A stretch of DNA of 64,000 nt, taken from assembly GCF_947492645.1 (NCBI RefSeq), contig NZ_CANLMZ010000010.1, positions 62,001 through 126,000 of the forward strand, written 5' to 3'. The notes beneath the pieces are model-generated. The model was not told the origin of the DNA. It made no database searches and saw only the letters and a list, made by a program, of their open reading frames with translations. The stretch is from an uncultured Pontibacter sp. (GTDB lineage Bacteria; Bacteroidota; Bacteroidia; Cytophagales; Hymenobacteraceae). Both the position numbers and the translations under genes were made by a program. Of this stretch, positions 8,862 to 17,770 are shown piece after piece. The first letter of the stretch is position 1; each line of letters opens with the position of its first letter.

Positions 8862-9962
8862 TTAAAACGATTTGCGGCGGTTTTGTTTATAATCCTTAAA
8901 CACCAGGTGCCCCAAGCCCTTTAAGCTGCTGTAGTACGCCTGGCCGTTATTCACCTTCGTAAACTCATCAACAAACTGCTGCAAGTATGGGTCTGTAGCA
9001 ATCATAAAAGTAGTTATAGGGATTTTAAGGCGGCGGCATTGCGCTGCCAGGTTCAGCGTTTTGTTTACCACCTTTCTATCTAGCCCAAAGCTGTTCTTGT
9101 AGTAATGCAGGCCTTCTTTTAAGCAGGTGGGCTTGCCATCGGTAATCATAAAAATCTGCTTGTTGGGTGTTTTGCGTTTGCGAAGTATATCCATAGCCAA
9201 CTCTAGGCCGGCAACAGTATTTGTATGGTAGGGGCCAACCTCTAAGTATGGCAGGTCTTTTACCTCAATTTGCCAGGCATCGTTACCGAACACAAGTATA
9301 TCCAGGGTGTCTTTGGGATATTTTTGCTTGATAAGTTCTGCCAGGGCCATCGCTACTTTCTTGGCCGGAGTTATACGATCTTCTCCGTACAAAATCATGG
9401 AGTGCGATATGTCAATCATCAGTACCGTGGAGGCTTGTGTTTTATGTTCCGTCTCGGTTACTTCCAGGTCCTGCTCTGTGAGCCGCAAATCGCCGATGCC
9501 GTGGTTTATCTGGGCATTACGGATTGAGTCTGTCATGGAGATCTGCTCCAGCGCATCACCAAAACGGTATTCGCGGCGGTCGGTGCTGGCCTCGTCGCCG
9601 ATGCCGGTATGCGGTGTGGCATGGCTGCCTTTGCCGCCTTTCTTCAGTTTGCCAAAAATTTCTTCTAAAGCACTTTTGCGTATACTTTGCTCGCTTTTGG
9701 CGGTAAGCTGGAATGCGCCTTTCTCCTGCGGTTTCTCATCCAGGTAACCTTTCTTTTTAAGGTCTTCTATAAAATCGCCAATACCGTAATCATCGCCGGT
9801 CAGGTTGTATTGCTTGTCCAGGGAGCTCAGCCAGTTTAGCGCCTCTCCTACATCGCCGGCGCTTATTGTTACCAGCTGCAGGAAAATCTTCAACAGCGAT
9901 TCAAAGCCTGGCTTATCGTCCTGCGGAGGTATATAGTCTGTAAATCGGTATCCTAAGGCCAT
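8862..9962 (-). CDS. VWA-domain protein, partner of the MoxR ATPase
   Basis: 366-residue soluble protein. The N-terminal ~150 residues are helical and charged, the C-terminal ~190 form a von Willebrand A domain. The MIDAS metal site is visible: MIDISHSM (DxSxS form), a Thr in NTVAGLELAM, and MITDGKPT supplying the distal Asp. No signal peptide or membrane segment, so it acts in the cytosol. VWA/MoxR pairs work together, the VWA protein recruiting the client through Mg2+-dependent binding. It is transcribed toward the MoxR gene, with the small ORF at 8617-8802 in opposite sense between them. Confidence 0.88.
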   Translation of the reverse strand: MALGYRFTDYIPPQDDKPGFESLLKIFLQLVTISAGDVGEALNWLSSLDKQYNLTGDDYGIGDFIEDLKKKGYLDEKPQEKGAFQLTAKSEQSIRKSALEEIFGKLKKGGKGSHATPHTGIGDEASTDRREYRFGDALEQISMTDSIRNAQINHGIGDLRLTEQDLEVTETEHKTQASTVLMIDISHSMILYGEDRITPAKKVAMALAELIKQKYPKDTLDILVFGNDAWQIEVKDLPYLEVGPYHTNTVAGLELAMDILRKRKTPNKQIFMITDGKPTCLKEGLHYYKNSFGLDRKVVNKTLNLAAQCRRLKIPITTFMIATDPYLQQFVDEFTKVNNGQAYYSSLKGLGHLVFKDYKQNRRKSF

Positions 9963-10044
9963 AGTGTTAAGTAGTTTAATGGTATAACAAGGTTTAGCTG
10001 TGTTATGTTACTGCAAACCTTAAACCCGAAAGTATAGAAACGAA

Positions 10045-10071
10045 AAAGGGTTAGCTTTTGGCTAACCCTTT
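10045..10071 (-). terminator. Terminator after the acyl-ACP desaturase gene
   Basis: 11-bp stem (AAAGGGTTAGC, arms 10045-10055 and 10061-10071, 5-nt loop) with a T-rich tail on the minus strand, 23 nt beyond the desaturase stop codon. Confidence 0.85.
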
Positions 10072-10093
10072 CCTTTATTTTAAAAGCTACTGC

Positions 10094-11074
10094 TTAGTCA
10101 ATCCAACGGAATTTGTACTCTAACTGAGGCACTCGCATACGTTCCGCTACGCGCTTCAAACGGTTAGGCAATGCCACTACGTAATCGCGGGCACGCTCAC
10201 CGGCTTCGTTAAGGCCTGATAGCGTCTCCACTTTCCACTCGGCAATCAAGCCCTCCAGAATATCTGTGTAATCAGCAGAAGTATAAACGCCGATACGCTG
10301 CGCGGCATCTGTAAAGTGACCAAAGGTTTTGCCCAGGTCAACTCCTAACTCACGCATGTAATGGGCAGGCATTACGATTTTCTTACGCATCATGTCCTCA
10401 AAAGCCAGCATCATCTCGTTCGGGTCGGCTTCAAATATTTTACCAACAAACGACTTGTACGCTTTAGCATGTCTTGCTTCGTCGGCGGCAACGTGGCCAC
10501 AAAGTTTTGCAAGCATGTTATCGCCCTGCTTCTTGGCAATCTGGGCTACCCTACGGTGCGAAATATTGGTGGCGGTTTCCTGGAACGAAGTATAAACAAA
10601 AGAACGGTAAGGATCATTGTCTGTCATCAGGTCAAAGCCATCAGCAATTAAGTATTGCGTTGAGGCTTCCATTTCGCGCATGTTGATGCGGCCGCTCAAA
10701 TAAAGGTAACGGTTAAGCGCATCGCCGTGGCGGTTTTCTTCAGCAGTCCAGGCACGGTTCCAGCGCATCCATGGTCCTTTAGGATCTTGTGGCAAACCAT
10801 CAATGGTCATCAGCCAGCTTTCGTAAGTAGGCAGGGCCTCTTCTGTGATCGTGTCGCCAACAAGTACAGCTAACAGGTCGTAGCTCAGGTCGCGGGCACG
10901 CTCGCGCAATTCCTTTATCTCGCTGAAGAACGTATCAAGCGTTGCATCCGGCAAAAGATCTGCTGGTTGCCAACTATCTTCTACTGATTTTAAGAATTCG
11001 GACATTTTCTCATTCACGAAATCTTCCATCCACTTGATGACTTCTGAGCGGGAAGCTGAAACTGCTGTAATCAT
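10094..11074 (-). CDS. Acyl-ACP desaturase (ferritin-like di-iron)
   Basis: Soluble fatty-acid desaturase of the stearoyl-ACP desaturase family, 326 residues. Both iron-binding ExxH repeats are present: EENRHGD near residue 112 and DEARHAKAY near residue 200. Such enzymes introduce a cis double bond into acyl chains on acyl carrier protein using O2 and ferredoxin, so this supports an aerobic lifestyle and membrane-lipid adjustment. The C-terminal part (ERMRVPQLEYKFRWID) matches bacterial members. Monocistronic, between its terminator and the polysaccharide operon. Confidence 0.93.
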   Translation of the reverse strand: MITAVSASRSEVIKWMEDFVNEKMSEFLKSVEDSWQPADLLPDATLDTFFSEIKELRERARDLSYDLLAVLVGDTITEEALPTYESWLMTIDGLPQDPKGPWMRWNRAWTAEENRHGDALNRYLYLSGRINMREMEASTQYLIADGFDLMTDNDPYRSFVYTSFQETATNISHRRVAQIAKKQGDNMLAKLCGHVAADEARHAKAYKSFVGKIFEADPNEMMLAFEDMMRKKIVMPAHYMRELGVDLGKTFGHFTDAAQRIGVYTSADYTDILEGLIAEWKVETLSGLNEAGERARDYVVALPNRLKRVAERMRVPQLEYKFRWID

Positions 11075-11096
11075 TTTGTTTTGTTTGTTGAAAGGC

Positions 11097-11104
11097 CAAA
11101 TATA
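11097..11104 (-). promoter_or_regulatory. Putative -7 box of the desaturase gene
   Basis: On the minus strand TATATTTG fits TAnnTTTG, 23 nt before the ATG at 11074. No TTTG is found at the expected -33 distance, so support is partial. The box overlaps one copy of the recurrent AAGTATA word. Confidence 0.35.
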
Positions 11105-11269
11105 CTTATAAATGCCAATATAGCACTCCTGCCTGTTAATAAAATGCTGCTAACAAAAGCAGAAACCCTACTTGGAGACTAACTTAACTACTATCTACGA
11201 AGAACTGCGGCTAAGTGATGCCTGTTGGCCTACTTTATAACGTAAGTTTCAGAAAATTAGTGCAATAAA

Positions 11270-12208
11270 TTATTTACCTTTTACTATATGATACATAACC
11301 CGCAGGAAACCCAAGTTAATTTTTTGTTTACTTAAGTACGCTATCACACGGTAAGTTACCGGTAGTGCAACTGTGGTTTCCAGCAGGTGCAGCAACGCAG
11401 TAGCTTCCCGGAAATTCGCTGTCAGGTAGGCGTGCCTTGCCTCATACTTTAGCCGCTGCACAAGTGCTTGTTGCTCGGCTTGTGTTTGTACCAACGCGGC
11501 GGCCTTTCTGCAAACTACCACCGTAGAAGCCAGCATCTTATCTCCCGATTTGTACAACTTCCCCGAAAGCGATGCATCGTGCACGCGTCGTTTTGTAGTT
11601 ACTTTATCCAGGTAATAATACTTAAACTCCCTGGCTGATCTCACCCAAAAATCAAAGTCTTCATAAGCCAGCGTGGCATCATATCCGCCAAGTTTTTCGA
11701 GCACCGCGCGCCGTACCATTACTGTTGGCGGACAGATAAAATAACGCCTGAGCACTTCAGCAAATACATCACCGTCAGGGGCAGCTTTATACTTTTGGCT
11801 GTGCAAGTACAGGTATTCAGAGGCATCTGTGATATAAGCAGCATCAGAGTATACCACCCCGTAACTTTTGTCCAGTTTCTGGAAGGCCTCTACCTGCTGT
11901 GCCACCCGCTCCGGCAGCAGTACATCATCTGTTGCGAAGTCAATAATAAAGTCGCCGGTGCTTGCTTGCCAGCCCATATTAAAGGCAGAGCAGTTGCCAA
12001 CATTTTGCCCCGTACTGATAAAGGTGATCTGTGGATGCTTTGCCAAGTATGCTTGTATGATGGCCACGCTACCATCGGTGCTGCTATCATCTACAATAAT
12101 TACTTCCAGATTAGGATACGTTTGCGCCAGCACAGAATCGAGGGCCTCCGCCAGGAAACACTCGTGGTTGTAGCATAAACAGATAATGGTTACGCGCGGC
12201 TGCATCAT
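11270..12208 (-). CDS. Family 2 glycosyltransferase
   Basis: 312-residue GT-A fold enzyme, last gene of a four-gene operon. The N-terminus has VTIICLCYNHECFLAEALDSV and VIIVDDSSTDGS (nucleotide-sugar binding), followed by IDFATDDVLLPERV, the DxD metal motif region. The C-terminal third is helical with no clear membrane segment. Its ATG overlaps the stop codon of the flippase gene by 4 nt (ATGA), a sign of translational coupling. It probably adds a sugar to a lipid-linked surface glycan; donor and acceptor are not deducible, although its neighbours suggest a 3-amino-3,6-dideoxyhexose. Confidence 0.88.
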   Translation of the reverse strand: MMQPRVTIICLCYNHECFLAEALDSVLAQTYPNLEVIIVDDSSTDGSVAIIQAYLAKHPQITFISTGQNVGNCSAFNMGWQASTGDFIIDFATDDVLLPERVAQQVEAFQKLDKSYGVVYSDAAYITDASEYLYLHSQKYKAAPDGDVFAEVLRRYFICPPTVMVRRAVLEKLGGYDATLAYEDFDFWVRSAREFKYYYLDKVTTKRRVHDASLSGKLYKSGDKMLASTVVVCRKAAALVQTQAEQQALVQRLKYEARHAYLTANFREATALLHLLETTVALPVTYRVIAYLSKQKINLGFLRVMYHIVKGK

Positions 12209-13464
12209 GGGCGGATGTATTTATGGTAATACAACATAGCAAAGGCCAGCGTGGCAGCATAGCGCAAAGCATGTGCTAAGGTTATGCCTTCTAAACCGAA
12301 TGGCTCTATCAGTACGCTTACCAATGTAATGTACAGCAAAGCCGATGCCAGTTGCCAGCCAATGTATAGCTTTACGTTTGCCCGCACCACAATCAGGTTT
12401 GTAAGTACGATGCTCCACATCCTGAAGAAATCGCCCAGCAACTGGTAATCGAAAAGGTACTCGGCCTCTACAAAATCCTTGTTAAAAAGCAGCAGCAGCA
12501 CCCAATCGCGCAACAGGTACACAAGCAGCAGCGCTAAAATTAACCCTGGCAGCACCAGGTAAAAGGTGTTTCGCACAAATCTCCGCAGCGCGTCTTCCTC
12601 GTTAACCATGGCGGCCATGCGCGGGTACACCACCATGCCTATTAAGGCAGTATAAACGGTGCTGTAGTTTTCGGATACTTTTACTACTGCCTGCCAAAGC
12701 CCCGTCTGGTACAAGTCAAAGCGTGCTATCACATAATCCCGGATAAAAAAGTCTGTAAGCTTCAGGCAAACCACCGCGCTCAGGGCCATCAGAATATACT
12801 TCCAGAGGTCTTTGTAAATGCTTTTGGGGATACTTATTCTTTTTAGCGGCGGCAGCAGGTGTTTAAAGTACAGCACAAGCAGCGTTACAAAGAAAGCCGA
12901 TGCCTGCACACCAAGCACTAACAGCAACACCTTGTTCAGGGGCATTTTGCCTTGTGTATAGTATATAACAGCTACAGCCCCAAAGGTCATATAGGCTATA
13001 CTTAGCACATGCCATTTTAACTCTCGCCTTGCCAGCACAACTGCCAGCAGCATCAGGTTAAACATTACCAGTATACTTCCGGCCCCAAACATCAAAGCCC
13101 ATAGCCATACTTCGCTTACGCCAAGGCCATTTATAAAAGCATCCAGGTAGTACCCCGAAAAGCTAAAGATTATACTTAGCGCCGCTGCAGCACAAAGCAC
13201 GTTCAGTATGGCCCCTGCCCAAAAGTAGCGCCTGTAGTTACGCGAAACAGAACGGCCATTTGCCAGAAACCTGATCAGCCCAATGTTAGTGCCGCCATCA
13301 GGCACGGTGGTTACAATGGAAAGCAGGTTTTGGAAGTGCGCGTAAAGCGTGATGCCATTAGGACCATAGTACATGGCAAAAAGCTTATTAATAGCCACGC
13401 TGGATACTGCACGAACCAGAACCGACAGAAAAGACCAGAAGGATGATTTTAACAGTTGCAGCAT
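12205..13464 (-). CDS. Wzx-like O-antigen/lipid-linked oligosaccharide flippase
   Basis: 419-residue polytopic inner-membrane protein with about 12 hydrophobic helices, matching the length of the MATE-like polysaccharide flippases. The N-terminus (SSVAINKLFAMYYGPNGITLYAHFQNL, TVPDGGTNIGLIRFLA) has the look of WzxE-type translocases, which move undecaprenyl-linked glycans outward across the membrane. It lies downstream of sugar-nucleotide genes and is coupled to the glycosyltransferase by a 4-nt overlap. No Wzy polymerase or ligase is seen in the window, so the rest of the pathway lies elsewhere. Confidence 0.85.
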   Translation of the reverse strand: MLQLLKSSFWSFLSVLVRAVSSVAINKLFAMYYGPNGITLYAHFQNLLSIVTTVPDGGTNIGLIRFLANGRSVSRNYRRYFWAGAILNVLCAAAALSIIFSFSGYYLDAFINGLGVSEVWLWALMFGAGSILVMFNLMLLAVVLARRELKWHVLSIAYMTFGAVAVIYYTQGKMPLNKVLLLVLGVQASAFFVTLLVLYFKHLLPPLKRISIPKSIYKDLWKYILMALSAVVCLKLTDFFIRDYVIARFDLYQTGLWQAVVKVSENYSTVYTALIGMVVYPRMAAMVNEEDALRRFVRNTFYLVLPGLILALLLVYLLRDWVLLLLFNKDFVEAEYLFDYQLLGDFFRMWSIVLTNLIVVRANVKLYIGWQLASALLYITLVSVLIEPFGLEGITLAHALRYAATLAFAMLYYHKYIRP

Positions 13465-13600
13465 TTAATTGGCCAAAGCTACCGCAAAATAAGATTTTTA
13501 TGTGGCAGATGTATTCTGTGGATGGAAGAATGTGAGATAAAAGCGTTACAGGATCAGCCGTTTTACGCACCTGCACCCCTTACGGGCTCTGCCATTTATA

Positions 13601-14737
13601 CTACCATTGTTGGTTTTTACTCTGATAAAACTCCTTTACCGCCTGCACCACCCGCGCCTGTTCCAGGTCCGTCATACCCGGAAACAGCGGCAAACTTAAA
13701 CTGGTGTTGGCCAACTCCTCAGCTACCGGGAAAGCCCCTGCATTAAATCCCAAAAAAGCATAGGCCTGCTGCAAATGCACCGGCACCGGGTAATGAATGG
13801 CTGTGCTTATACCTTGCTCTTTTAGGTAGCTTTGCAATGCATCTCTATACTTTGTACGGATGTTGAAGATGTGGTACACATGCGTGCACTTTGGGGCTGT
13901 GTACGGAAGTATCAGGTCGCCTGTACTTTGGAGCTCCTGCAAGTATACTTGTGCCAGGCGCTGCCGCGCTGCATTAAGTGCATCCAGGTACTGCAGTTTT
14001 ACCCGCAGCACAGCAGCCTGTAAGGTATCCAGCCTGGAGTTTATACCTACTATTTTGTTATGGTACTTCTGCTCCTGCCCATAGTTGCGGTACATGCGTG
14101 CAAAAGCTGTAAGTTCGGCATCACTCGTTACCACGGCCCCTCCGTCGCCTAAGGCTCCGAGGTTTTTGGTAGGGTAAAAGCTGGTTGCATTTATATGCCC
14201 AAAGCTACCAACAGGTTTGCCGGCAAAAGTGGCACCTTGCGCCTGGGCAAAGTCCTCTATCACAATTAGCTCATGAGCTGCCGCAAGCTGCATAAGTTCC
14301 TCCATTTGGCACGCTTGCCCATACAAGTGCACCGGTATAATCGCTTTGGTATGCTTGGTAATGGCCTCCGCTGCGGTTTCTGCTGTTATATTATACGTAT
14401 GTATATCCGGCTCTACCAATACAGGGGTTGCCCCTACATGCACTACTGCATTAACGGTAGCAATAAAAGTGTTGGCTGGCACAATCACCTCATCTCCGGG
14501 ACTTACTCCTGCTGCTTTTAAGGCAACTACCAGCGCATCAAAGCCATTGCCTACGCCTATGGCTGCACCGGTACCGGCACCCACAGCCGCTGCAAACTCC
14601 TGCTCAAAGGCCTCTACCTCTTCCCCTAGTATAAAGCTGTTGCCTGTAGCTGCCTGCATCAAAGCCTGCTCTACTTCCCGGTTTATACCTTCCGGAAAAT
14701 CCCTGAACACGAAGTATGGTATGGCGTTGATTGGCAT
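13601..14737 (-). CDS. DegT/DnrJ/EryC1 sugar aminotransferase
   Basis: PLP-dependent sugar aminotransferase of 378 residues. The PLP lysine is in SFYPTKNLGALGDGG and the cofactor-binding acid in VIEDFAQAQGA. These enzymes transaminate keto-sugars on nucleotide diphosphates; next to an FdtA/WxcM-type isomerase the expected substrate is a dTDP-3-keto-6-deoxyhexose, giving dTDP-Fuc3N or Qui3N (an FdtB/QdtB role). This assignment comes from context. 20 nt from the upstream cupin gene; a 136-nt gap follows before the flippase with no visible feature. Confidence 0.88.
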   Translation of the reverse strand: MPINAIPYFVFRDFPEGINREVEQALMQAATGNSFILGEEVEAFEQEFAAAVGAGTGAAIGVGNGFDALVVALKAAGVSPGDEVIVPANTFIATVNAVVHVGATPVLVEPDIHTYNITAETAAEAITKHTKAIIPVHLYGQACQMEELMQLAAAHELIVIEDFAQAQGATFAGKPVGSFGHINATSFYPTKNLGALGDGGAVVTSDAELTAFARMYRNYGQEQKYHNKIVGINSRLDTLQAAVLRVKLQYLDALNAARQRLAQVYLQELQSTGDLILPYTAPKCTHVYHIFNIRTKYRDALQSYLKEQGISTAIHYPVPVHLQQAYAFLGFNAGAFPVAEELANTSLSLPLFPGMTDLEQARVVQAVKEFYQSKNQQW

Positions 14738-14757
14738 AAGAGCAAGTATAAAATAAG

Positions 14758-15171
14758 CTACAGCGCAAGATGCGTAGCCAGCCGTTTAAATAAGTCGTAC
14801 TCCCGGATATAATCCGCGTCGTCGTAATCCGTTGATGCCAGGCAAAGGCCGATGGCACCTTCCGAAAAGTGCAGCGTTGTCCAGCACATGGCGGGTATGT
14901 ATAAGCCTTGTGTGGGATTATTCAGTACAAAGGTTTCGGTGCTGCGGCCGGTATCGGCTACTACGGTTATACTTCCGGTAAGCGCTACTAATACTTCCTC
15001 TGTTGCCTTGTTTGCGTGCTGCCCTCGCTGCACCGTTTGAGGTGTGCCGTAGGTCCAGAAAACACGCTTTATACCAAAGGGTATATGCTGGGCAAATTGC
15101 GTGGTGGCAATGTAACCGCTGGCATCGCTCCCGATTTCGGTAAACTGTAACGTATATGGTATGGCTGACAA
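14758..15171 (-). CDS. FdtA/WxcM-type cupin (dTDP-4-keto-6-deoxyhexose 3,4-isomerase-like)
   Basis: 137-residue single-domain cupin, first gene of the operon. The strand RGQHANKATEEVLVALTGSITVVAD corresponds to the RGxHAHK region of the FdtA/QdtA 3,4-ketoisomerases, with Asn replacing the second His of HAHK. FdtA makes the 3-keto sugar that the next gene's aminotransferase can use. WxcM-like proteins of the same fold can instead be acyltransferase-fused or structural, so the role is inferred. The dTDP-glucose synthesis genes (rmlA, rmlB) are not in the window. Confidence 0.82.
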   Translation of the reverse strand: MSAIPYTLQFTEIGSDASGYIATTQFAQHIPFGIKRVFWTYGTPQTVQRGQHANKATEEVLVALTGSITVVADTGRSTETFVLNNPTQGLYIPAMCWTTLHFSEGAIGLCLASTDYDDADYIREYDLFKRLATHLAL

Positions 15172-15265
15172 ATACAGAATGGTTAGTACAGGTACAAATT
15201 AAAACATTTTTAGGGTAATATAGCTACTGCGGCCCCTTTGCTATTGCGCATGCCTGCAGTTAAAG

Positions 15266-15273
15266 TAAATTTG
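15266..15273 (+). promoter_or_regulatory. Putative -7 box for the DMT/YigZ transcript
   Basis: TAAATTTG matches TAnnTTTG, 33 nt before the ATG at 15307. A TTTG occurs at 15237-15240 but the 25-nt spacer is too long for a confident -33 assignment. Confidence 0.35.
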
Positions 15274-15306
15274 TGAGGCAACGGCATTACCTGTCTTCTC
15301 TATTTT

Positions 15307-16212
15307 ATGCTTTACCTTATACTTAGCATCATCGTTAGCGCTACGCTGATCTTTATTTTTAAGCTCTTTCAGCGTTATAACGTGCACACGTTTCAGGCGA
15401 TTGTGGTAAACTATACTACCTGTATTTTGGTGGGGCTAATGTTTCCGGGAGGTACTGATGTGCTGCAGCCAGGCATTTTCGGGCACACCTGGGCTTACGC
15501 TGCCATAGTGCTGGGCACTATTTTTATACTTACGTTTTACCTCATCGCACTCAGCACGCAAAAAGTAGGTGTAACGGCAACCTCCATAGCAGCTAAAATT
15601 TCGCTGGTAATTCCTGTGCTGTTTAGTTTACTTGTCCTGAACACAAACCTCAAAGCTTACAACATCCTCAACTATACGGGTATGGTGGCTGCCATAGTGG
15701 CTATTGTGCTCTCCTCTATCAGGCCGCGCCACAACGGTACAGTAAAAGCCTCTCCTGCCACGGCGCTGCTGCCTTTTATCATCTTCATCAGTAGCGGCAT
15801 TGCCGATTCGCTCATCAACTACACCAACCAGCACTACCTGCAACCGCACCAGGCAAGCCAGTTTACCATGCTTACGTTTGCTACCTCGGCAGTTGTTGGC
15901 ATTTTGGTACTGCTATACTTGCTGCTACGCCGTAAAGTGCGCCTAAATTTCAGAAGTATAGCTGCTGGTGTTTTGCTGGGCATCCCAAACTATTTTTCTA
16001 TTTATTTCCTGATAAAAGCGCTTACGGCCTTTGGCAACGACGGTGCTTTTCTTTACCCGATCAACAACATCGGGATTATACTTGCAGGCGCCATCGGGGC
16101 GGTTGTTTTCTTTAACGAAAAGCTTAACAGGCTTAATCTGGTCGGTATTGTTGTGGCTGTTATAGCTATTGTGCTTATCTCGTATCAGGAAATTTTAGCT
16201 AACTTACCTTAG
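15307..16212 (+). CDS. EamA/DMT-family transporter
   Basis: 301-residue inner-membrane protein with about ten hydrophobic helices in two EamA halves. The first half runs from MLYLILSIIVSATLIFIFKL; the second ends with NEKLNRLNLVGIVVAVIAIVLIS, the usual closing helix of this family. Members export metabolites, amino acids or drugs; the substrate cannot be assigned. Only 3 nt separate it from the YigZ gene, so they form an operon, with the sulfurtransferase probably following. Confidence 0.85.
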   Translation: MLYLILSIIVSATLIFIFKLFQRYNVHTFQAIVVNYTTCILVGLMFPGGTDVLQPGIFGHTWAYAAIVLGTIFILTFYLIALSTQKVGVTATSIAAKISLVIPVLFSLLVLNTNLKAYNILNYTGMVAAIVAIVLSSIRPRHNGTVKASPATALLPFIIFISSGIADSLINYTNQHYLQPHQASQFTMLTFATSAVVGILVLLYLLLRRKVRLNFRSIAAGVLLGIPNYFSIYFLIKALTAFGNDGAFLYPINNIGIILAGAIGAVVFFNEKLNRLNLVGIVVAVIAIVLISYQEILANLP

Positions 16213-16215
16213 CTT

Positions 16216-16818
16216 ATGCAAGACACCTACAAAACCATAGAGGCACCCTCCGAAGGGCTTTACAAAGAGAAAGGCAGCAAATTTATAGCCCTTGCTTATC
16301 CTGTTTATACCGAAGATGAGGTGAAGGACATTCTGGCGGAAGTGAAGAAGAAGTACTACGATGCCCGCCACCATTGCTATGCCTATACCTTAGGAGCCGA
16401 TAAAAGCCGCTACCGCGCCAACGACGACGGCGAACCGAACCACTCTGCCGGCGACCCCATACTTGGCCAGATACGCTCTGCCGACCTGAGCAATGTGTTG
16501 GTGATAGTGGTGCGCTATTTTGGCGGCACCAAGCTGGGCGTGAGCGGCCTGATAACTGCCTATAAAACAGCCACCGCCGATGCCCTGGCTGTGGCGACTA
16601 TCATAGAGAAACACGAAACTGTTTTGCTGCAGGCCCACTACGGCTACCCCCAGATGAACGACGTAATGAGCCTGATAAAAGACTACGACCTGCCTGTGCG
16701 CGACCAGCAGTTTGAACTGGACTGTAAACTAACTATTGAGGTAAGAAAGCAGCTGCAGGAGGAGGTAACAGCCAAGCTTGAGGATGCAGAAGGTGTTGTA
16801 GTAAAGGTACTTGAGTAA
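16216..16818 (+). CDS. YigZ/IMPACT family protein
   Basis: 200-residue protein with an N-terminal IMPACT domain: KEKGSKFIALAYPV, the ARHHCYAYTLG segment, DDGEPNHSAGDPIL and VVRYFGGTKLGVSGL are diagnostic. The C-terminal ferredoxin-like domain (from about residue 135) is also typical. YigZ-like proteins are thought to bind nucleic acids or the ribosome, and the eukaryotic relative regulates GCN2, but no biochemical role is settled. Tight spacing with the transporter upstream. Confidence 0.92.
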   Translation: MQDTYKTIEAPSEGLYKEKGSKFIALAYPVYTEDEVKDILAEVKKKYYDARHHCYAYTLGADKSRYRANDDGEPNHSAGDPILGQIRSADLSNVLVIVVRYFGGTKLGVSGLITAYKTATADALAVATIIEKHETVLLQAHYGYPQMNDVMSLIKDYDLPVRDQQFELDCKLTIEVRKQLQEEVTAKLEDAEGVVVKVLE

Positions 16819-16836
16819 TTAAGTATAAACTTAAAT

Positions 16837-17685
16837 ATGGCACAGCTTCAAATGCCTTCGTCTCCATTAGTTTCTGTAGAATGGCTAAGCCAAAACCTGC
16901 ACCACCCCCAAGTTGTGGTACTGGATGCCAGCCTGAAGCAACCTCAAAATAATACCGCAACTTTTGTGCAGCAGCCTGTGCAGATTCCCAGTGCACGCTT
17001 CTTTGATATAGAACATGTGTTTAGCCATAAGCAAAGCCACCTGCCGCACATGCTGCCCAGCCCCGAAGACTTTACCCGCGAGGCTCGGAACCTGGGCATC
17101 TATAGAAACAGCTTAATAGTGGTTTATGACAACCGGGGCATTTACGCTAGCCCAAGAGCCTGGTGGATGTTTAAGGCAATGGGGCACGAGCAAGTACACG
17201 TACTTAATGGTGGCCTACCACAATGGCTGGCGGCTGGTTTTGCCGCTGAGCCTGCTACACAGAAAGAAGTGGCTAAAGGAGATTTTGAAGCAAAGTATAA
17301 TCCCGCGCTGGTTAGCTCCAGGGCAGAGGTGGCAGTAGCTTTAACAAACAGCAATTGCAGCGTAATTGATGCCCGGCCCGCAGTCAGGTTTTACGGACAA
17401 GCCCCTGAGCCAAGACAGGGCTTGCGCTTAGGCCACATGCCCAAGGCTGTAAACATTCCCTTTAATACCCTCATAGAAAGGGGCTTGATGCGCACACAAC
17501 CTGAACTGGAGGAAATCTTTAAACGCTATTTGTCCGGAAACAGAAAACTCATCTTCAGCTGCGGCTCTGGGGTAACGGCTTGTATAACAGCTCTCGGGGC
17601 TATCTTAGCTGGCCTTTCAAATATCGCTGTTTACGATGGCTCCTGGAGCGAATGGGGTGCATCTGCTGAACTGCCTGTAGTATAA
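16837..17685 (+). CDS. Thiosulfate/3-mercaptopyruvate sulfurtransferase (two rhodanese domains)
   Basis: 282-residue tandem rhodanese. The N-terminal domain is the inactive-type copy (VVLDASLK, WMFKAMGHEQVHVLNGG), the C-terminal one carries the active site SCGSGVTAC with the persulfide-forming Cys. The CGSGVTA loop is the form seen in mercaptopyruvate sulfurtransferases (SseA), so transfer of sulfur from 3-mercaptopyruvate to thiols or cyanide is expected; thiosulfate use is possible. Cytoplasmic, no signal peptide. 18 nt after yigZ, so likely the same transcript. Confidence 0.88.
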   Translation: MAQLQMPSSPLVSVEWLSQNLHHPQVVVLDASLKQPQNNTATFVQQPVQIPSARFFDIEHVFSHKQSHLPHMLPSPEDFTREARNLGIYRNSLIVVYDNRGIYASPRAWWMFKAMGHEQVHVLNGGLPQWLAAGFAAEPATQKEVAKGDFEAKYNPALVSSRAEVAVALTNSNCSVIDARPAVRFYGQAPEPRQGLRLGHMPKAVNIPFNTLIERGLMRTQPELEEIFKRYLSGNRKLIFSCGSGVTACITALGAILAGLSNIAVYDGSWSEWGASAELPVV

Positions 17686-17770
17686 CAGCTTAATCTGCCA
17701 TTCTCTTTGCTTTGGCATTCTACCCAAAGTATAAATTTACCATTCCCGCGATAACTTATTATCTTGCTGC

